Of a stretch of 64,000 bases of DNA, positions 62,912-64,000 are shown piece after piece. The position numbers and the translations under genes are program-made. Within the stretch, counting starts at the first letter, position 1; every line of letters starts with the position of its first letter. The stretch comes from Candidatus Saccharibacteria bacterium (GTDB taxonomy: Bacteria > Patescibacteriota > Saccharimonadia > Saccharimonadales > Saccharimonadaceae), in contig CP064991.1 of the NCBI GenBank assembly GCA_016699895.1, positions 496,001-560,000 of the forward strand, given 5' to 3'. Below the pieces are notes generated by a model that ran no database searches, had not been told where the DNA came from, and worked only from the letters and a program-made list of their open reading frames with translations.

Positions 62912-64000
62912 CTACTTGGTTGCGAAAGGATGACCTAGTCTCCAGATGAAATGAGGCTCTGTGATATCCGAGGCTAGCACCAGATCGACTGATTGATCAT
63001 CGATGGTCAAGGTACCAACTTTGTCGCCAGCCTGTTTCGGAGCGGTGATCTGATCGAGGTGCAAGTTAGGAGCAATTGATTCATCTTTCCAACGTAGCGC
63101 GTTGATATCATTCGCGGTCTCGACCTCGACTTTGCCAACCCACGGCACATTATAGTAGGCTACGGCATCGCCTTTTGCGACGACCTTGGTATAGTCTAGG
63201 TTACTGGTGGCCGACTCCGCGAGTGCCTTCGCGGCTGCGAACCGCGCCGCGCTGCTGGTCTGTCCTAGGACGACGCCGATAATCGTTTTGGTTTGCGATC
63301 CTTTCGTATAGTCAAAGGCAAACATCAAACAGTAGCCTGCCTCTGAGGTGTGGCCGGTCTTGATGCCTCTGAAACCGTCACTGAGGAGAGCGTTGGTATT
63401 CGTCATTGTCCGAGAGCCTGCAAAAGTGGCTTTGGCCTGCGCCACGATCTGGCTGAGAGCTGCGTTTTTCAGGACCAACTGAGCGATCTTGATCAGATCA
63501 CCTGTCGAGCTGGTGGTGGCTGGATCTAGCCCGCTGGCGTCGGGACCGATGGTGGTTTCAGTCAAATTGTGGCTAGCTAGCCAAGTGGTAGCGGCTGTAT
63601 GGTAGTTTACCATTGAGCCAAAGGCCCAGATCGCTAAACTGTCCGCCAGATTATTCGCACTCTCGAGCATAATGGCGTTTAGAACAGATCGGAGCGTTAG
63701 TTGCTGTCCCGCGTAAACCGGGAGATTTGATCCGCCAACGGCGACGGTTTTGTTGTATCGCTCCACATCTGCTGAATTCATGGTCAAGGTTGGACCATCT
63801 TCGTCTGCCGCCAACGGATATTTGTCTAGCACGACTAAGACCGTGATGGTTTTCGCCATACTGGCGGGCGGGAGGGGATCTCTCGCGCCGTACTGGGCGA
63901 TCATACCGTCGTCGAGCGAACCAATGGCCGCCGCGCCGCGTGACGGCTGGGTGAATTTCATTGCCGACACAGCAGGTTGATCCAGCGTCGTTGCAGTTGC
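62912..64000 (-). CDS. Serine D-Ala-D-Ala carboxypeptidase (DacA/PBP5-like), 5' end outside
   Basis: At least 362 residues; the frame is open to the window edge, so the N-terminus and any signal peptide are missing. S11 motifs: SMAKTITVLVVLDKYP (SxxK), MLESANNLADSLA (SxN) and RGIKTGHTSEAGYC (KTG). The C-terminal ~100 residues form a beta domain of the PBP5 C-domain type. No amphipathic membrane anchor is seen at the very end. It removes terminal D-Ala from peptidoglycan and stands 36 bases from vanY on the same strand. Confidence 0.93.
   Translation of the reverse strand, partial: ATATTLDQPAVSAMKFTQPSRGAAAIGSLDDGMIAQYGARDPLPPASMAKTITVLVVLDKYPLAADEDGPTLTMNSADVERYNKTVAVGGSNLPVYAGQQLTLRSVLNAIMLESANNLADSLAIWAFGSMVNYHTAATTWLASHNLTETTIGPDASGLDPATTSSTGDLIKIAQLVLKNAALSQIVAQAKATFAGSRTMTNTNALLSDGFRGIKTGHTSEAGYCLMFAFDYTKGSQTKTIIGVVLGQTSSAARFAAAKALAESATSNLDYTKVVAKGDAVAYYNVPWVGKVEVETANDINALRWKDESIAPNLHLDQITAPKQAGDKVGTLTIDDQSVDLVLASDITEPHFIWRLGHPFATK

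Overview
The window reads as a chromosomal segment of a reduced-genome Patescibacteria/CPR bacterium, most probably Candidatus Saccharibacteria (TM7); this is inferred from gene content, not from a marker tree. Signs are: dense gene packing with ATGA overlaps and overlapping convergent stops; TGA used as a normal stop (against the recoded Gracilibacteria and Absconditabacteria); a transketolase split into two genes; a small membrane protein inside gatCAB; many short single-membrane-span proteins with no obvious relatives; and peptidoglycan enzymes without a biosynthesis operon. No tRNA, rRNA, CRISPR array, transposase or integrase was seen.

Layout. 1-3.8 kb: tail of a P-type cation ATPase, then a surface or phage-tail-like pair, a collagen-like fibre gene broken by frameshifts and an intact 749-residue protein with two tail-type beta modules and a C-terminal glycerophosphodiesterase-like domain. 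3.9-16.6 kb: rmuC, an unusual aquaporin, pheS-NUDIX-pheT, a membrane FKBP isomerase, a PLD-family protein, ppa, a second NUDIX and a short Rel (p)ppGpp enzyme. 16.6-24 kb: a central-carbon cluster (gap, rpiB, rpe, split transketolase, fba, PfkB kinase) with murI and a third NUDIX. 24-31.8 kb: uvrB, a 369-base region holding a possible tiny minus-strand transcription unit, gatC-gatA-HEPN-like-gatB-galU, and three small envelope proteins. 31.8-44.9 kb: dnaE, a SpoU methyltransferase, CapA, a PilB-type ATPase, malic enzyme, rplS, clpC under a perfect CIRCE operator, and nusA. 44.9-55.6 kb: pepN, an RNase HII-YraN fusion, an HExxH coiled-coil membrane protein, radA, a PIN-TRAM protein, a polytopic membrane protein and a class A PBP. 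55.7-64 kb: fusA, tuf and rpsJ, each alone and separated by unknown genes, then a second CapA, a VanY-type and a DacA-type carboxypeptidase.

Regulation. Promoters resemble sigma-70 (TTGnnn, 17 bases, often TGnTAtAAT). At 19 genes on both strands the last base of the -10 lies only 7-9 bases from the start codon, so the transcripts are predicted to be leaderless. Other genes (rplS, ppa, gap, fba, fusA, tuf, rpsJ, nusA) have ordinary Shine-Dalgarno leaders. This rule also helps fix the starts of uvrB, trmH, clpC, tktN and one NUDIX gene.

Points deserving most attention: the fibre/glycerophosphodiesterase pair as a possible host-contact device, a 7-base tandem duplication that fuses the transketolase N-subunit to a membrane peptide, the tiny minus-strand unit at 25.99-26.16 kb, the HEPN-like protein within gatCAB, and the leaderless pattern.
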